Of a DNA stretch of 64,000 nt, positions 35,825 through 47,689 are shown piece after piece. The notes below the pieces were generated by a model. It saw only the letters and a list, made by a program, of their open reading frames with translations. It was not told where the DNA came from and made no database searches. Numbering within the stretch: position 1 is the stretch's first letter; each line of letters begins with the position of its first letter. Source of the DNA: Leucocoprinus leucothites. Taxonomy: Eukaryota; Basidiomycota; Agaricomycetes; Agaricales; Agaricaceae. The DNA lies in assembly GCA_013368445.1 (NCBI GenBank), contig JAACJO010000010.1:1116001-1180000 (forward strand), given 5' to 3'. The translations under genes and the position numbers were made by a program.

Positions 35825-36138
35825 ATGTGCGCGGTTCTCCCCCGTCGGTGCCCTACCCATGGAAAATGGCTACGTCTTGCTCGTCTCTGCGATGGCGCAA
35901 AAGGACAACAACATTGGTATCAATGCGAAGTCTTCTATAACACAGGAATACCAGTTACAGAGGAGCCTTGTCCCATTTGCACGGAGGATTCAAGGTGAGT
36001 GACGACTCACAATAATTTCTTGAGTCCCAACAAGCTGAACGATTATCCTCCAGCTTCACCCGGGTCACACCTGCTCCCTCGGCCACCAGATCCACTCAGC
36101 TCGTTATCTATGCTGCTGCAGATTGTGTCAATGTCTGA
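35825..36138 (+). CDS. small Cys-rich hypothetical protein
   Basis: Two exons, 35825-35994 and 36054-36138, with a canonical 59 bp GT-AG intron (GTGAGT...CTCCAG), give 84 residues. The protein starts MCAVLPRRCPTHGKWLRLAR and continues with LCDGAKGQQHWYQCEVF and a CPIC pair: seven cysteines and two histidines in all. The spacing C-x6-C-x2-H...C...C...CxxC suggests metal binding. Short proteins beginning M-C with a Cys-His-Trp-rich head occur widely in fungal genomes and lack assigned function; that recollection is the only family link. The in-frame total, the strong donor and the Cys pattern favour a real gene, although it stands alone in a gene-poor region. Confidence 0.45.
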
Positions 36139-38514
36139 CTGGTCAACCTCACAAGTCCTCCTGGAACCGACGATTTGGTAACCACTGCATCAAGAACAAA
36201 TTACAACTCTCAAACCCCCAACTTTGACTTTACTTTAATCACTAATTTCCTAATTTTCCTGGTACCCCGGAATCATGCCAACCAACCATCAATCACCAAA
36301 TGCTTCAAACACTCAACTCAAGCTTCTACTATCATATCACCGTCTCCTAATTCTCCACCGTGTAACATCTCTGTGGCCATTTATGATGTGTAGTATAGTA
36401 TTTCGGGATTAGTACGGCATGTATCATTCTTTCCACTATAAATATCGTCGATCGGTGCATCATTGCACTATTTATGGGTATGATGATCAACAATCGCTTC
36501 TCCAACTCGTTACATCGTGAGTTGGATTAGATAGAGCCACTGCGAGAATGAACCTGCGGTTAGAAAGAGAGGATCCACTGTTACGTATGTATGCTAACGC
36601 ATAATCGACGAAGGAAAACGAAGCGCTCAGAGAACTGAGCCGCTCTGGCTCATTTTCTGAGCCTTATCTCTCGAAGATCACTGGAACTTTCATCAAAAAA
36701 GTCTGTTTATAGATGTTCCAGAGATCTCTCAAAAATCATCGCGTGCGGAAATTTCAACTCCGTAGCTTACTCAGACGTATACTTCTAATGGCAGGGATGT
36801 GGTTTTGGCAGTCTTTAGGAGTCAGTCACTTGCACGTTCCTTGCATTCCCAGACCATCCGGAAGCGTTGTCAATAACGCTCGACACACATACATGGCCTT
36901 TAATTTCTCTGCATTATCCCGGATGGAACGGGATTAAAGACAAACCCACAGGCAACCTGCCAGTAAGCGCGGAACCGAATACCATTTCCTTGGCGTCACA
37001 CGGTTGTCCTGTACAAGTTCTCGGGTTCCATCAATCTCAAACACCGGAATGTGCTTCCATCGGCAGCGATGTCTTGTAGGTATTGGGGGCAATGGTGCAG
37101 TGGTTTGTCATAATTAGCAGGTGTTTTCGTTTGAAAACGCATTGGGGAATTATTACCATTGATGGAATTTGATCAGCCTCCGTGGAGATCTCTTCCTATA
37201 CCCACAACTGACCTCATCGATGTCCGGTTAATCGCTGGCCAGTTCAGAGTATGAGTAGAAGCACGTTCCTGTGCTGAAAAGTCCCCTTTCCCACAGTCAG
37301 CTTAACTTACTATTTAAACCGAGTCAACCCTGTCTATATTCCGATTTTGGCCTCGGCAGAAGCGGCAATGGTTCCCCGAGTTGCTCATGTCTCTCCTTCG
37401 AATTACAAGTAGAGTCGTAGTATCAGACCACATTTAAATTTACTTGGCAGACATGTATGTCGGAATCTTAGCTTTGCCAATAGTGGCAGTGATCCGAATG
37501 GTTGAAACTCTGGCCTCTTCATCATGGTTACTCTTTCACTTTTAATTCCTCCAGAACACCCGAAGAATACCTTGTTCTCTGCCAATCGTCTTGCTTAAAA
37601 CTCAGGCATTCTTCATGTAACCCTCGAGTAGTTGCAGACTCCACTGGTAACGAGCACTAGCGTCCCCTTTTCCATCTTTTTCAGAACCAACCTCGCTGAT
37701 CAACGGTCAGCCATGCTCCCGATACAAGATCCATGATGTGGTCATTGAGCTACATGATATCATCAAGGGGAATGGCTAGAATCAAGTTTCCAATATTACC
37801 GGCCCATGGATAGCATATAACAGTCACAGGTCACTACACCCAGCACCCACCAATCACAACAAACCAAAACATGAGGACATAGGAGAGGAAGTTATGACTA
37901 AGAAGAAACGCCCACCAAACTGAACGGAATTGAGACATTATGGCTATAGGAAGGGAACTTCCCGCAGGCCTGATCCAATAACCACCGTACTATAGACTTG
38001 GCCAGTGGTGCATGTGTGGTAGACATCAGCCTTTAAGTGAGTAGACTTTAGAACATCGAACGTTGTGGACTATTTATAGTCGGAGAGCTGAAGCGCTGAC
38101 GATAGATGAAGCCTGTGAGTCATCAGTATCACTGAATAACCGGAATTCCTGCGCCAAAGCACGAAATCAACCGAGCGCCGAGCATTTCAATTGGGTACAC
38201 AATGTAACATTGATAATTGTACAACTGAGAGTAACAAACTTTCGGAACCTCAAGCCATGTAGGGGAGATAATACTGGAAGCATCATGATGAGGCCGTCTT
38301 TCTCATGTTTTCTTGTCGCAGAACTCTATGCTAGCCCCTAGCAGCTACCATTGCAATGACGGGCGCTTAGCCTGGGCCTATGATAAAACCTCATTAGCCG
38401 AACTCTTCGTCAAACCAAGGACACCCATTTCCTCAACGACGCCAGTTGGGGATTCCACACCATCTGCAGTGACACAGACTCAAATTCTCCCATCGACAGT
38501 GACGATATTCACTC
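36139..38514. other. gene-poor region
   Basis: About 2.4 kb without a supported gene; frames are short and interrupted, base composition is uniform. No repeat structure was noticed. Confidence 0.4.
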
Positions 38515-39358
38515 CTAACTATCTAATCCCTCATCCTCTCTCACCCGGTAAACCTCCTCACTAACCAATGTTTGATCTTCTGGATCCAATATCTCCAGCC
38601 AAGCAGCCAACTTGTCTCCATTTTGTTCCAACGTCGGATCAACATGACCATGCGAGCATCTGCTATCAGCTTTCTCGACTTTCAGGAAAGAACATCTCAA
38701 CGAACTCTTTGTAGTATTTGACAACAGAATGTCGCGTTTCGATCAGTGGGAGAGGATAACCGATCGGAAGGCGTGTGATCTCGTTTGAAATCTCGAGCCT
38801 CTTTTTTTGCATCCTAGGGCACGAGCGTCAGTTAGAAACCAAGACGTGCGGTTTCAAGTACTCACCTCGAGCTTGTACAGGTCAAGAATGAGGTTCTTGA
38901 TTGCAACGATCAAAAAAAAAAAGCACCCATAAAGCACAGTCTTCATGTCCCCATTATGTATCCGGCGGCGCCTCAATCGGAGATGGATTCCTTCGCATCT
39001 TCGAGTGCACCGCGCAAAAGCGCAATACCACTTATTATCCCCAACATCCTGCATCTGCTGTAGAGTCTCAATACCCAAATAAACCGACCTGCATAACAAC
39101 TGATACTTGACAAACGGCGAGAGTTGGGAACAATTCATCCCCTGCTTCGCTGCCTTTGATCAATTCACCGGATCATTCGCCATCGAAATCGCATGATATC
39201 AATAACGTTACTGTGGGTCCCGCTTGATAGTCATCAACACAATTGTCAGTCTCCTTAAGCCTCTGTTGCAAGATGAGATACTTGATTTCAATGACGTCCA
39301 CCAGCGTCCACCATATCCATTCCCTCGTCACCTGTGACGCTTTCGGACACTTGGGCAA
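38515..39358 (-). pseudogene. decayed protein-coding gene, family unknown
   Basis: Successive minus-strand stretches read like one protein but lie in different frames: WTLVDVIEIKYLILQQRLKE (39173-39358), IETLQQMQDVGDNKWYCAFA and LIVAIKNLILDLYKLE (38854-39138, followed by a good GTGAGT donor and CCCTAG acceptor), then EISNEITRLPIGYPLPLIET and VVKYYKEFVEMFF, then CSHGHVDPTLEQNGDKLAAW and LEILDPEDQ. The shift after the acceptor coincides with a run of seven A, and another shift follows the MFFPES stretch. I do not recognise the family. Conserved-looking residues and the surviving intron suggest a former gene; sequence similarity searching of the separate pieces would settle it. Confidence 0.35.
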
Positions 39359-39360
39359 TG

Positions 39361-41058
39361 TACTTCTATGTCTTGAGCGGCATATCTGAAGACATTATCC
39401 ATCTACCTCTTTCATCCTGGTACAGTAAACGAGTGGGCCTCCATAAGTGAATATTCTGTCTGTCGGATGTGCCAGGAAACTACGAGTCCAAGAGAATAGT
39501 AGACCATGACCTACGTAGCTCTAGCTGTGGCGCTCTGGAGCTCTCGGTTGTATAAAGTGGTGAAGAAAGCCGTCGACTACATTGTCTGGGAAACTCTTCG
39601 CAGAGAACATATACATCATCAGAGCATTGAAGAATGTGCAGGCCAAAGCAAGCCTAGAGACATCCACAACAGCGTCCCCACTCTTTCGCAGACGACGTAA
39701 CAATCAAGATCTTCGTAACATCAGAGTAAGCCTTGTAAGCAGGTCGTATAAGCGCCATGCATCTAAGTAGAGCACAGGAGATCAAAATAGCATGGTGAAC
39801 GAGCGATGACATAAGAGCAGATAATTCATCGAGGAGGCTGGTATTGATCCTCGTATCATCGAAAGCGAGTCTTGTAGAGGATCTGGATAAACAAGCTCAA
39901 ATCCTTTCCCAAACTTGACTTTACCCTAAGAGGCAGTAAAGAATGTGTTTGAGAGGATGAATATTACGAGCTCTGTCATAGTACCTGGCAGGCCAACGTA
40001 TCATTTTCCAAACACACGTCAAGGTGACCAAGTTGCCTCCAACCGGCGGGCCCCGTGACCACCTCCGAGCCTCGTAACAATCCGCCGAACCTACGGCGGC
40101 CAACACCACTCGTCAGCAACCAAGTTCCTTGCAACAGCGACACGACTTCCTTCCATAATTTCAGAGAAAATCCGATCAATCCATCGAACTAGTCGGATGT
40201 GTCAGATAAACGAATAGACATAGCAGGTTTAATTAAACATCCCAAGTTTATTCCTCAACAACTTACGATCCAAACATAAATACCAACAACCCCAGCGGCT
40301 TATTGCCGCCAATCCCACACCTTGTGGGTGGCAGTTGTCTGGGTTTTGAAACCATATACTTACCAATACCCTACTGGACTCGAAACGAGTAATCACAAGG
40401 GTGACCTCAGGACCACATCCGAACTCTTGTGAAGCTCTGGAAATCGAGGAGTCACTGTCCACATTTTTCGTAGTATCCGACCGATTAAACTTCCAAGGAG
40501 TGACCAACACCAGAAATACCAGAGGAGTTTGACCCCCAAGCTTCATCGCTCCGGTTACCTGGACCGGATATAGTGCCCGGAAGTAAAGTACTGATACCAC
40601 TTGGTCGTGGGTATACGAAAGCAAGGACGGCAAACGTAGAGTCACGGTTGTTGGAACCCTAAAATTTAAATCGCAATTCAAGTTGATATCAGGTGGTAGG
40701 GGTCAATTTCTCGCGAGACAAGGATTAATTACTCTTCTGCAATGTTATGCTGATTGAGAAACTAAAAGGCATAGACAATGACATATCGACTGAACCGAAC
40801 GAACGAACGTATGGACGAAATGATAGCCAAATGGAATAGACCGACAAACCAAATAAATAAACTACGAGAGTTAAAAAAAAAAAGTCAACAAAGAGAGAGA
40901 AAGAGAGAGAGAGGGAAAGGGAAGGAGAGACCAGAGTCACTGATAAAATGGTATATAAACAAAACCCAAACTCGAAGGATTCCAAGAACGAAAAAATCAA
41001 AATCAAAAAATATCAAACCCAATCCCAACAAAAAAAGTCGAAAAAAACACCCACACAC
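39361..41058. other. gene-poor region with GA-rich tract
   Basis: About 1.7 kb. A minus-strand frame of 150 codons (40229-40681) has no recognisable family and no ATG-supported context. Purine-rich GAGA repeats lie at about 40891-40935, close to the 3' end of the phosphatase gene. Confidence 0.4.
40891..40935 (+). repeat. GA-rich simple repeat
   Basis: Imperfect GAGA/GGAAAG repeat of about 45 bases downstream of the phosphatase stop codon. Likely a simple-sequence tract with no assigned role. Confidence 0.6.
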
Positions 41059-44000
41059 TCACACCCACGTCGCCTCCCTCTCCTTCTCTCTCTCCCTTTC
41101 CCTCTCCCCCTTCGGCACCTCCTCAAACACCGAACTCTCCAACCCAGCCTTACTCACCCTCCTCAACGGCTGCAACGTCGTCTCATCCACAGGTGCCCTC
41201 CTCGCATGCCTATACCTCCCATTCGCATCCTTAATCTCCATCTCCTGTGCCTGATCACCCACCATCGCCCTCTGCAACTGAATCCCTCCCGCACTCATCG
41301 GTCCTAATATCGCACCTACACCTGGACCTGGACCACTAGGGCCGTCACCACTACCGCTACCGCCACTGCCGCTGCCATCAAAGTTGGAGGATGAGGAGGA
41401 TGTTGAGAATGATTCGATGGGAGGTAAAGATTCCCGCACGTGTCCCCCTCGACGGAGTCCCATTCCAACAAAAGCGATTTCTTCACCCGTTCCGGTCCCA
41501 CTTTCACCGTTTTCGCCAATAGAAGTCGAATGGACACCAGTACTTTTCCCTCCCAGCTCTTGTTCTTCAAAGTTCATGAGCTCAGAGACGAACCCAATAT
41601 TAGGCGAAATGCCTTTCCGCCTCTCGAGGACGAAACCGTACGCTCTCGAGAGCGTCCAATGGTTCGCATGGATCAAGTACGCCATGACCGCCGTCACCGA
41701 TCTTGATTTTCCGGCTTTACAGTGTACATATGTCGGTGCAGAATGTAACCTTGCGTCGTCTGTAATGTGTTTGGTCAACCCTTCCGTGTCCGCATCCAAA
41801 TTTGGCAACGACAACGACAAACTCACCCAAAATCTCACAAACCTCTCGAACACCCTTCAACACATTCTCCTCCTCAACCGTATCCCTCATCGGTATCTTC
41901 ACATACCTCTCAAACCTCTCCTTCAAATTCAACCCATGATCATCCTCATTCAACTCCATCGCCAGATTCATAATCCTCTTCACACCCAACTCCTTCAACT
42001 CCTCCACATGCGCCGGCTCCGTCAACTCAGGCCCCAAAAACAAAAAATTCGGTAATATCGTCGACACAGTAAACGTCGGTATCGCCTCTGATTCCGTCGA
42101 CGGCGGTTCAGGCCGCGCCGTCATAGGCGATGGAGGTAAAGTCCTATCCCCCCCACCCCTACCACCCATATAACTCCCATCTGGTATCGTAGGCATAGGA
42201 ACCACCGAACTCGAGCCATATCCAAAGAAATGTGAATGCGATCCACCACCATACACATTCGGATAGGCGCTCATAGAACTCTGCATACTCGAAAACGCTT
42301 TCGGTGTCCCAGGCGTATGCGGTGGTGTATAATACGGTGTCAACCCAAAGTTCCCATTCCCACCATCACCAAATCTTGCACCACTACCATTACCACCACT
42401 ACCAGAAGGCATTGAAGGCGGCGGCGACGAATGACTCGAATACACAAGATTCAAATGAGACGGACTCGCTGGAGGTTGCAACCCAGGTATCCCAGGTAAA
42501 GTCAACCGTGGAGGTATCGTCAACGTCGCAGAGCGAGTTGGCTTAGTTCTCACAGAAAGCCTCGGGAGATTCGGATTAAGACGTTCAGCAGATGTAGTGT
42601 CTATTCGTCGGAGATTGGGGACACTAGGCCGTTTTGCTTTCAGACCGCCAATGGTGGCGGTACCGAATGATGATGATGATGATGACGCTGTTGATGATAA
42701 GGAATGTGGTGTATGTTTGAAGATGATATGAGATGGAGGAGGTGAAGGTGCTGAATCAATCGCGTGTGATGAGTCTGCTATCACATGCACTGGTATTGAT
42801 GGTATTGACGTCGTTACTGTTGAGGTTGTATCGTAGTTGTAATTCGGTACTAGCGTATTATTTGAGGTATTCGTAGAGGCCAAAGAAGGGGGTATCGGTG
42901 ATCGTGGTATTGATATTGGATTGGGACTTGTTGGAATTGACGACAGTGCAGAACCGGATGAAGTAGCCTCGACGTCGGACGGGGCCCTTCTTTTCGTATC
43001 AAGCTGGAATAGACCGCCTGGAGCTGCCTTCTTTGCCTAGAAAACATCCTTTCGAACCTTGAACCTTGGACAATAACAAAAAGTCACTTACGGGAGGAAT
43101 AGAATGTTCCTCGTCGGGATTACTACCCACAGGACCAAACTCAACCATCTTCTCCATCTGAGTATCCTTAACACCTTTCATAATCCCTCCCTCCAAATAA
43201 TCCACCCTCCCACCATGTCTATCCACCAGAGGCATAAGCACCTCCATAAGCGTCCACGCCGTCCCCGCAACACCCTGCTCCATCTCCTCATCATACACAA
43301 TCACATCCCCATCCCACACCAATTCTCCCGGAATCACCTTCTCCTCACCACGATGCAAACTATTCAACATCACATTCCACTCCTCCTTCGCCTTCTCCCC
43401 AACAACAAACTGCCTCAACGCCTCCATATTCTGAAATCCACCCTTTCCCCCCGTCTGAGGTCCCCCCACATTCGGACTCGGACCAGATTCCGATTTTCCA
43501 CCACCACCACCAGCACTACCACCACGTAACATCCCCGACGCCGTCATCTTCCTACACCTCTTCAAAATAAGCGACGGAATCGCAATATTCACACTCCCAC
43601 GTATCCGATATGCAACATGTGCAGCAGGTGCACGGGTATCAATGACCAACGGTCGGGGATGACCTGCCAATCCTTTCGATAGGCGGATATACAAATCACC
43701 AGCGGGTATAGGGAGCGGTTTATCGCTCATGGGTTTATTAATCTGGGCAACAGCACCCGAGCTGCTGTTGTCGTTGCTGTTGTCGGATGGTGTTGTGGCA
43801 GGAGATGTGGTGAAACTAGTCGCATTCGAACTAGACAGCTCTGTTGGCGTAGACGCCGTCAATGTCCCAGTCGAGTCTTCATTCTCCACCTCGGAGTTGA
43901 TAGTCGCGAGAGGAGAGGTAAGATACGCTCCAATGAACCTCGACGTAATCGGCGTATCGCCGACAGGTGTGAAATACGACGAAACAATGCTCGATGTCGG

Positions 44001-44714
44001 ACTATTGGCACTAAGAGGCGCATCAACATCAACAGTGAGTGGAGTGGAACCGTGGGAGGTAGTAGATTTTGCGAATGGGAGACGTGGAGGGACAATAATT
44101 TCGTCTTGAGTGGCATCAGAAGCGTCGTGTATCGTATGTGAAGAGCCCTGTAGCACAAGAGCAGGTGGAGGCTGCTTCGTCTTACTCTTCGGTTTGGGCT
44201 TGAGTCTAGTCGGAGTAGTGCTCGTAGAAGCTGCTTGACTGCCCCCTGTCATCTGCGGGCTCATACTCTCAACAGCCCTCTGCTCTCCACCTAGCACCCC
44301 ATTCGCCTGGTTGGGTGTTGTGGCCAGTGCTGGGCTCATACCGGGGGTAGTCGGAGACTGGAGGTCAAACTCCTGCTTCAGCTTCGCACTCATAGGAAAC
44401 GCGCCAGGCATCCTGATCCCCGCCTCATCCACGTCCATCTTCGGTAGCCGTCCTCTCGACCTAATAGGCCTCAACCGTAGATTCTTCTGTACGCTCCTCC
44501 GTAGTTCTTCCAGCTCAGCAAGGTCCTTCGATATCTCGTCCGCCCCATCGCCGTCGGTATCTAGAGTGAGCTTGGGTATTACAGGAGAGGGGCCCGCAGA
44601 CGAGTCTGACGATGAAAGTTGAAGTATTTCCTCCTCGTCCTCGAGGTCGCCGTCGTCATAAACAGAGTCCGAGCTGGAGGACGCACGGTCGGGGAGAGGT
44701 TGTCGTGGAGGCAT
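41059..44714 (-). CDS. MAP-kinase-phosphatase-like dual-specificity phosphatase with rhodanese-like domain
   Basis: Three exons, 44714-43092, 43036-41827 and 41759-41059, give 1177 residues. A long acidic, Ser/Pro-rich N-terminus is followed by a rhodanese-like (Cdc25-homology) segment from about residue 345: GDLYIRLSKGL, RPLVIDTRAPAAHVAYRIRG, SVNIAIPSLILKR and later VIVYDEE, where the active cysteine loop of a rhodanese is replaced, as in the non-catalytic CH2 domain of MAP kinase phosphatases. After a second disordered region comes the catalytic domain: ILPNFLFLGPE, ELGVKRIMNLAMELNED, then VHCKAGKSRS with catalytic Cys near 958 and Arg near 964, and LERRKGISPNIGFVSELMNF. The intron at 41760-41826 falls just before the catalytic loop. 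The tail ends in an Arg/Glu repeat (GEREREREKEREATWV). Likely dephosphorylates MAP kinases. The substrate kinase is unknown. The gene lies 131 bp downstream of the Ish1-type gene on the same strand. Confidence 0.88.
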
Positions 44715-44845
44715 GGGTATAAGCAAGTGTCATTTACTTGGGCAGGGGCAATTGAAAGCCAATCACACGCTGTGCTTGCTGACATAACTTCATTGACATA
44801 AAACATATCATTGCTCATTGATCACATTATATACTACACTGGTGT

Positions 44846-46530
44846 TTACAATTCTCCTTTGAGCTTCGTTTTCGCCGACTCTGTCTGCTGCTTCCCGGTG
44901 GCACTCGCCTGTTCAGCACGACCAGACACAGTCTCATAACCATGGTACAAATTGTTCGACACCACACTCATGATGCGGTGCAGAGCATCTTCAGCCTTGC
45001 CAACGCCCTCATTCACAATCTCACGAATCTTCAAAAATGCAGCCTCAGCCTTGGTTTGAGACTGCACATATCTAATCCGAACCTCCTCTACAACTACAAT
45101 CAGGGACAGCAAGCTTCGAGAACACAAGGGGACTTACGGAGAAGACCAGGGCGGCTATTAGGCAGATTGCTATCATCAACGCCGGATTCACGAAGGAATG
45201 CACGAAGGCGAGCATCAGGCCAGCTCAGATACGCTCCTGTCCTGGACGCGGCATCCGTATATCTGTAATTGACTGATGTCAACAATCACCATATACCACA
45301 TCATTATCAACGGCGACGAACTCACTTTTCGTTTGCGAGCTTGATGAGCTCATCTCGCTTGACCTGAGCATCAGATCGCAAATAGCCATGATCAATGAGC
45401 CATTGACGAATCTGATTATCAGACCATGCATTCCAGAACGTATCCTTGGCGCTCAAGTAATTATCCCTGTAAACATACGAGTTAACGTAAGACTCACAGA
45501 AACGGTTTGATAGACGTACTCGACCATCTTCATCATTTTGTCCCGTGTAACCTCGGCATCTTTCTTGATAACACTGTGATCAACGAGCCATTGCCTCATT
45601 TCAGAGTCTTTCCAAGTCGACCAGGCTCGATCTTGAGGACCATAATAATACCTTTCCAACTGGGTCCTCAAGGCGTCCCTATTCTTCTCAAAGTCGGACT
45701 TGATAATATGATGCGAAACCAACCACTCGTGCTAAAATCTCATCAGAAAAAACCTTGGCTCAACAAGAACAAAAACTCACCATATACGAATCACTCCACG
45801 CCTCCCACGTCGGCGTAGCGATGCTATTATAATAATTCTCCATCATTTTCAACATCTCGTCCCTCTTCTTCACCTCCTTCGTCTTAATCAACCCCTTAGT
45901 CTCCAAATACGTCCTCAACATATTTTCATCCCATGTCGAATACACATAATCCTTCGATCTATCCATCGCCCTCGCCACCTCCGTCTCACCCTGACTAACC
46001 AGATGCCCCGCTCGTTCCTTCACACCCTCCACACCCTCGCTGGCTTTCGCCTGAGCTGCACTAGCTGTGCCTTTGACGCTGTCGGAGAACGATTTGGCTG
46101 CAGATTCGTAGCCTTTGTAATGACTCTTGGCTAGGAGCACCAATTGCTCTCTTGGGCCTTTAGGGGCAACTATGCCCTGGCGTAGGAGAAACTCGCGTAG
46201 AGTCGATTCATCCCATGTATCGAAAGCGGTGTCTCGAATGTCTGAGAGTGTACGTTGGGCTTGGTAGTACTGATCATAAGTCCACGCGGATGCGGAGTAC
46301 CAATTCTCAGCGACAAGGTCTTTGAGTTGGTCAGTGGATTTGTAGGAAGAGGGAATAGGGACATTATGATCAGAAAGCCATCGTTTGAGTTCAGTCTTCG
46401 ACATAGTCGTGTACGCCGGCTGGCTGGAGGATCCCGCAGCCAAGGCACCTGGAGGCCATGATGATGGCGAGGAAGCGGTAGCAGAAAGCGAAAGAGCAAG
46501 AACGGCTAATATGATAGTTTTCGGTCGCAT
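44846..46530 (-). CDS. Ish1-repeat (Msc1-like) stress/nuclear-envelope protein
   Basis: Five exons, 46530-45781, 45731-45520, 45466-45326, 45262-45138 and 45087-44846, give 489 residues. A signal peptide (MRPKTIILAVLALSLSATAS) leads into seven copies of a ~40-residue repeat of the Ish1 type: an aromatic-start motif then WL or FL, a short loop and a helix. Examples: KTELKRWLSDHNVP, DESTLREFLLRQGI, DENMLRTYLETKGL, DSYMHEWLVSHHI, DSEMRQWLVDHSVI, DNQIRQWLIDHGYL and DARLRAFLRESGV. Exon boundaries fall inside repeats. Fission yeast Ish1 is a stress-induced nuclear-envelope protein and budding yeast Msc1 is related; here an ER-lumen or perinuclear role is inferred from the signal peptide. Between repeats lies a helical ASAAQAKASEG stretch. 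A TATA-like element sits about 45 bases upstream of the ATG. Confidence 0.9.
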
Positions 46531-46570
46531 GGTAATAGGCAGTAAGGATGTTTCGTAGGTTGTGGATCTG

Positions 46571-46580
46571 GGTATATATT
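46571..46580 (-). promoter_or_regulatory. candidate TATA box of the Ish1-type gene
   Basis: The minus strand reads AATATATACC about 45 bases before the ATG at 46530. Sequence and spacing fit a TATA element, in keeping with stress-inducible genes of this family, though function is untested. Confidence 0.4.
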
Positions 46581-47689
46581 GAGATGAAGAGGTGTCTTAT
46601 GACGTCACATGTGGGTAGCTATGTTTCTCCTCTCCTAGACTTTGGCTCCACATCATGCTACGTCCTTTATTACGCTGGTGTTATGCGCACTGTCTCCACT
46701 TGTAGAATGGGTTGGAGGATGGAATGATGGTTTGGTAATTGGGGTTTCTCTTTGAGTGGGAACGGGGGTGGTTTCTGTATGCCAAGTTGATGCGCTGTGC
46801 TTTCGGATGCGTCATTGGATATATTAGCATCCACGTGCTTGGCTCGATCTCTTGAGCCTTCCTTTGGCCTCACTGAGCTAGTGTCGATCATAGTATACCA
46901 CTGGTGGTGCTGGTGATGTTACTTTCTAGCTCATTCTTAGCTTTGGGCGGGATTGCCTATGTAGTTCCGTGCATATACATGGTTGTACGTATGAGATGTA
47001 ACATGTTTTGAAAGGTGTGTGCATCTACGTCAGTCTACGGATACGTATGCATCATTCGTCGAAAGGCAGAATCATCCCGAATGTTCTTCTCTCATTGTTC
47101 ATATTGCTGCTTTCAAGAGACGCTGGGACATTTGGTGCTAATTACTTGTACTGCTTCACTTTGAATGGGCCGTCATAGGCACTATGGACCAGTAGTACTA
47201 TCGCTGATGTCGAGGACGACGAGAGGAGCGTCGAGGAAAGTGAGATGACGTCATTTGATTAAATTGAGTAGCTGCCTTTCCGCGAAAGGAAACCATCGTC
47301 AGTGACCGGTCTTTAGACTAAGTCCCACCCCTTGGCGATACAGCGGCCACTCTGCTTGTGGGTCTGGCAGACAAGTCAGTAAAACCAAGAGAAACAGCTG
47401 ATAAATTCAAGAATCCCCAATGCTCTTGTCTTTTTCTTCTACAGAGTGAACGTAGCCAACTGCTTCACCAAGTCAAGCTTGCTCTTTTAGCATAAAGTCC
47501 TATACTTATATACCACAACTATTGGTGAGAACCAAAGAGGGCGGATGGTCGACGATCTAATCAGAAAACCCGATTACTGATAATCAAGCTTCGCAATTCG
47601 TCAGGTGGTCAGTCCGGCCCGCTCATAGTATATCATTCACGGCTCGGTCTCCCCAACCATAGGCTATCTCTCAGCAAACCCACACTACC
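46581..47689. other. shared upstream region of the Ish1-type and GH31 genes
   Basis: About 1.1 kb between divergently transcribed genes, so both promoters lie here. An AT-rich CTTATATACC at about 47514-47523 could serve the plus-strand alpha-xylosidase gene, but lies far (about 170 bases) from its ATG. No supported reading frame. Confidence 0.45.

Noticed and set aside
39821..39890. tRNA-like stem near GAGGAGGCTGG...ATCCTC
   Set aside because: A single hairpin only; no consistent cloverleaf.
40229..40681. 150-codon minus-strand frame downstream of the phosphatase gene
   Set aside because: No ATG start, no homology recognised, and a frame of this length can arise by chance here.
42999..44622. 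Plus-strand frames opposite the phosphatase gene (for example 43104-43529)
   Set aside because: Antisense shadows of Ser/Pro-rich coding sequence, His/Pro-rich and without support.
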